Made by a program: the position numbers and the translations under genes. Below, piece by piece: positions 6,516 through 6,749 of a stretch of 6,749 nt of DNA; positions within the stretch are counted from its first letter, which is position 1, and each line of letters starts with the position of its first letter. Source of the DNA: an uncultured Roseiflexaceae bacterium (GTDB taxonomy: Bacteria > Chloroflexota > Chloroflexia > Chloroflexales > Roseiflexaceae); the NCBI GenBank assembly GCA_903868295.1, contig CAIPUQ010000184.1:1-6749 (forward strand), given 5' to 3'. The notes under the pieces were generated by a model, which was not told the origin of the DNA, ran no database searches, and saw only the letters and a program-made list of their open reading frames with translations.

Positions 6516-6749
6516 ATGGCGCGTATTCCTGTTGCGGTACAACTGTATTCTGTGCGCGAAGAAGCCAAAAACGATCTGGCCGGTGTGCTCAAAGCCATTG
6601 CCAAAATGGGCTATGAAGGCGTTGAGTTTGCAGGATTTTATGGCCATGATGCCAAATCCGTCAAATCGATGCTCGACACAAATGGGCTCAAGGCTGCTGG
6701 TGCGCATGTGGGCATCAACACATTGATGGGTGACGAACTCCAACGATCC
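6516..6749 (+). CDS. Sugar phosphate isomerase/epimerase-like TIM-barrel protein, N-terminal part (3' truncated by window)
   Basis: An open frame of 78 codons runs to the window edge without a stop. It begins MARIPVAVQLYSVREEAKND, the characteristic first strand and helix of xylose-isomerase-like TIM-barrel proteins (VQLYSVR at residues 8-14), followed by LKAIAKMGYEGVEFAGFYG (24-42), the second strand with its conserved GYEGVE. AAGAHVGINTL (60-70) would be the third strand region. Members isomerise or epimerise sugars, inositols or their phosphates, usually with a divalent metal in the cytoplasm. The metal-binding Glu/Asp/His residues mostly lie beyond the visible part, so activity and substrate are open. 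The full protein is probably 250-300 residues. It is divergent from the serine hydrolase operon, with its own candidate promoter and operator in the 156-bp gap. Confidence 0.9.
   Translation, partial: MARIPVAVQLYSVREEAKNDLAGVLKAIAKMGYEGVEFAGFYGHDAKSVKSMLDTNGLKAAGAHVGINTLMGDELQRS

Overview
The window is ordinary protein-coding bacterial DNA, densely packed. It has seven protein genes, two of them cut by the window edges, in three transcriptional blocks. No rRNA, tRNA, CRISPR array, insertion sequence or phage gene was seen. Base composition is moderate to slightly GC-rich. Genes are led by good AGGAG-type ribosome binding sites and separated by 9-13 nt inside operons. The gene families (NIPSNAP, atypical SDR, class C beta-lactamase-like serine hydrolase, xylose-isomerase-like TIM barrel, large GT-C-like membrane protein) are common in environmental bacteria. 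Chloroflexota is a reasonable guess, but the sequence alone does not prove it.

Block 1 (1-3804, + strand) starts with the C-terminal part of a class I PLP-dependent aminotransferase. After 51 nt carrying a small GC-rich hairpin comes a 634-residue polytopic membrane protein that resembles a GT-C-type glycosyltransferase. Eleven nt later is a 109-residue NIPSNAP-family protein, and 13 nt after that an atypical SDR / NAD-dependent epimerase-dehydratase-like protein. The last three look like one operon; the aminotransferase may or may not belong to it.

Block 2 (3936-6359, - strand) converges on block 1. It encodes a cytoplasmic-looking beta-lactamase/penicillin-binding-protein-like serine hydrolase, followed 9 nt later by an alpha/beta hydrolase of the dienelactone hydrolase / acetyl-xylan esterase-like type. 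The second gene's Shine-Dalgarno overlaps the first gene's stop. The block ends in a strong intrinsic terminator with a perfect 13-bp stem and a T-rich tail, located between the two convergent blocks.

Block 3 (6516 to the right edge, + strand) is divergent from block 2. It starts a sugar-phosphate isomerase/epimerase-like TIM-barrel protein, of which 78 residues are visible. The 156-bp divergent intergenic region has an extended -10 promoter (TGGTATACT) overlapped by a perfect 6-4-6 inverted repeat, a plausible operator.

Functionally this is a set of small-molecule and carbohydrate-type enzymes (aminotransferase, SDR, esterases, sugar isomerase) plus one envelope-type membrane protein. I see no coherent pathway and no convincing previously undescribed system. 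The items most worth a second look are the GT-C-like protein, the two-hydrolase operon and the candidate operator.
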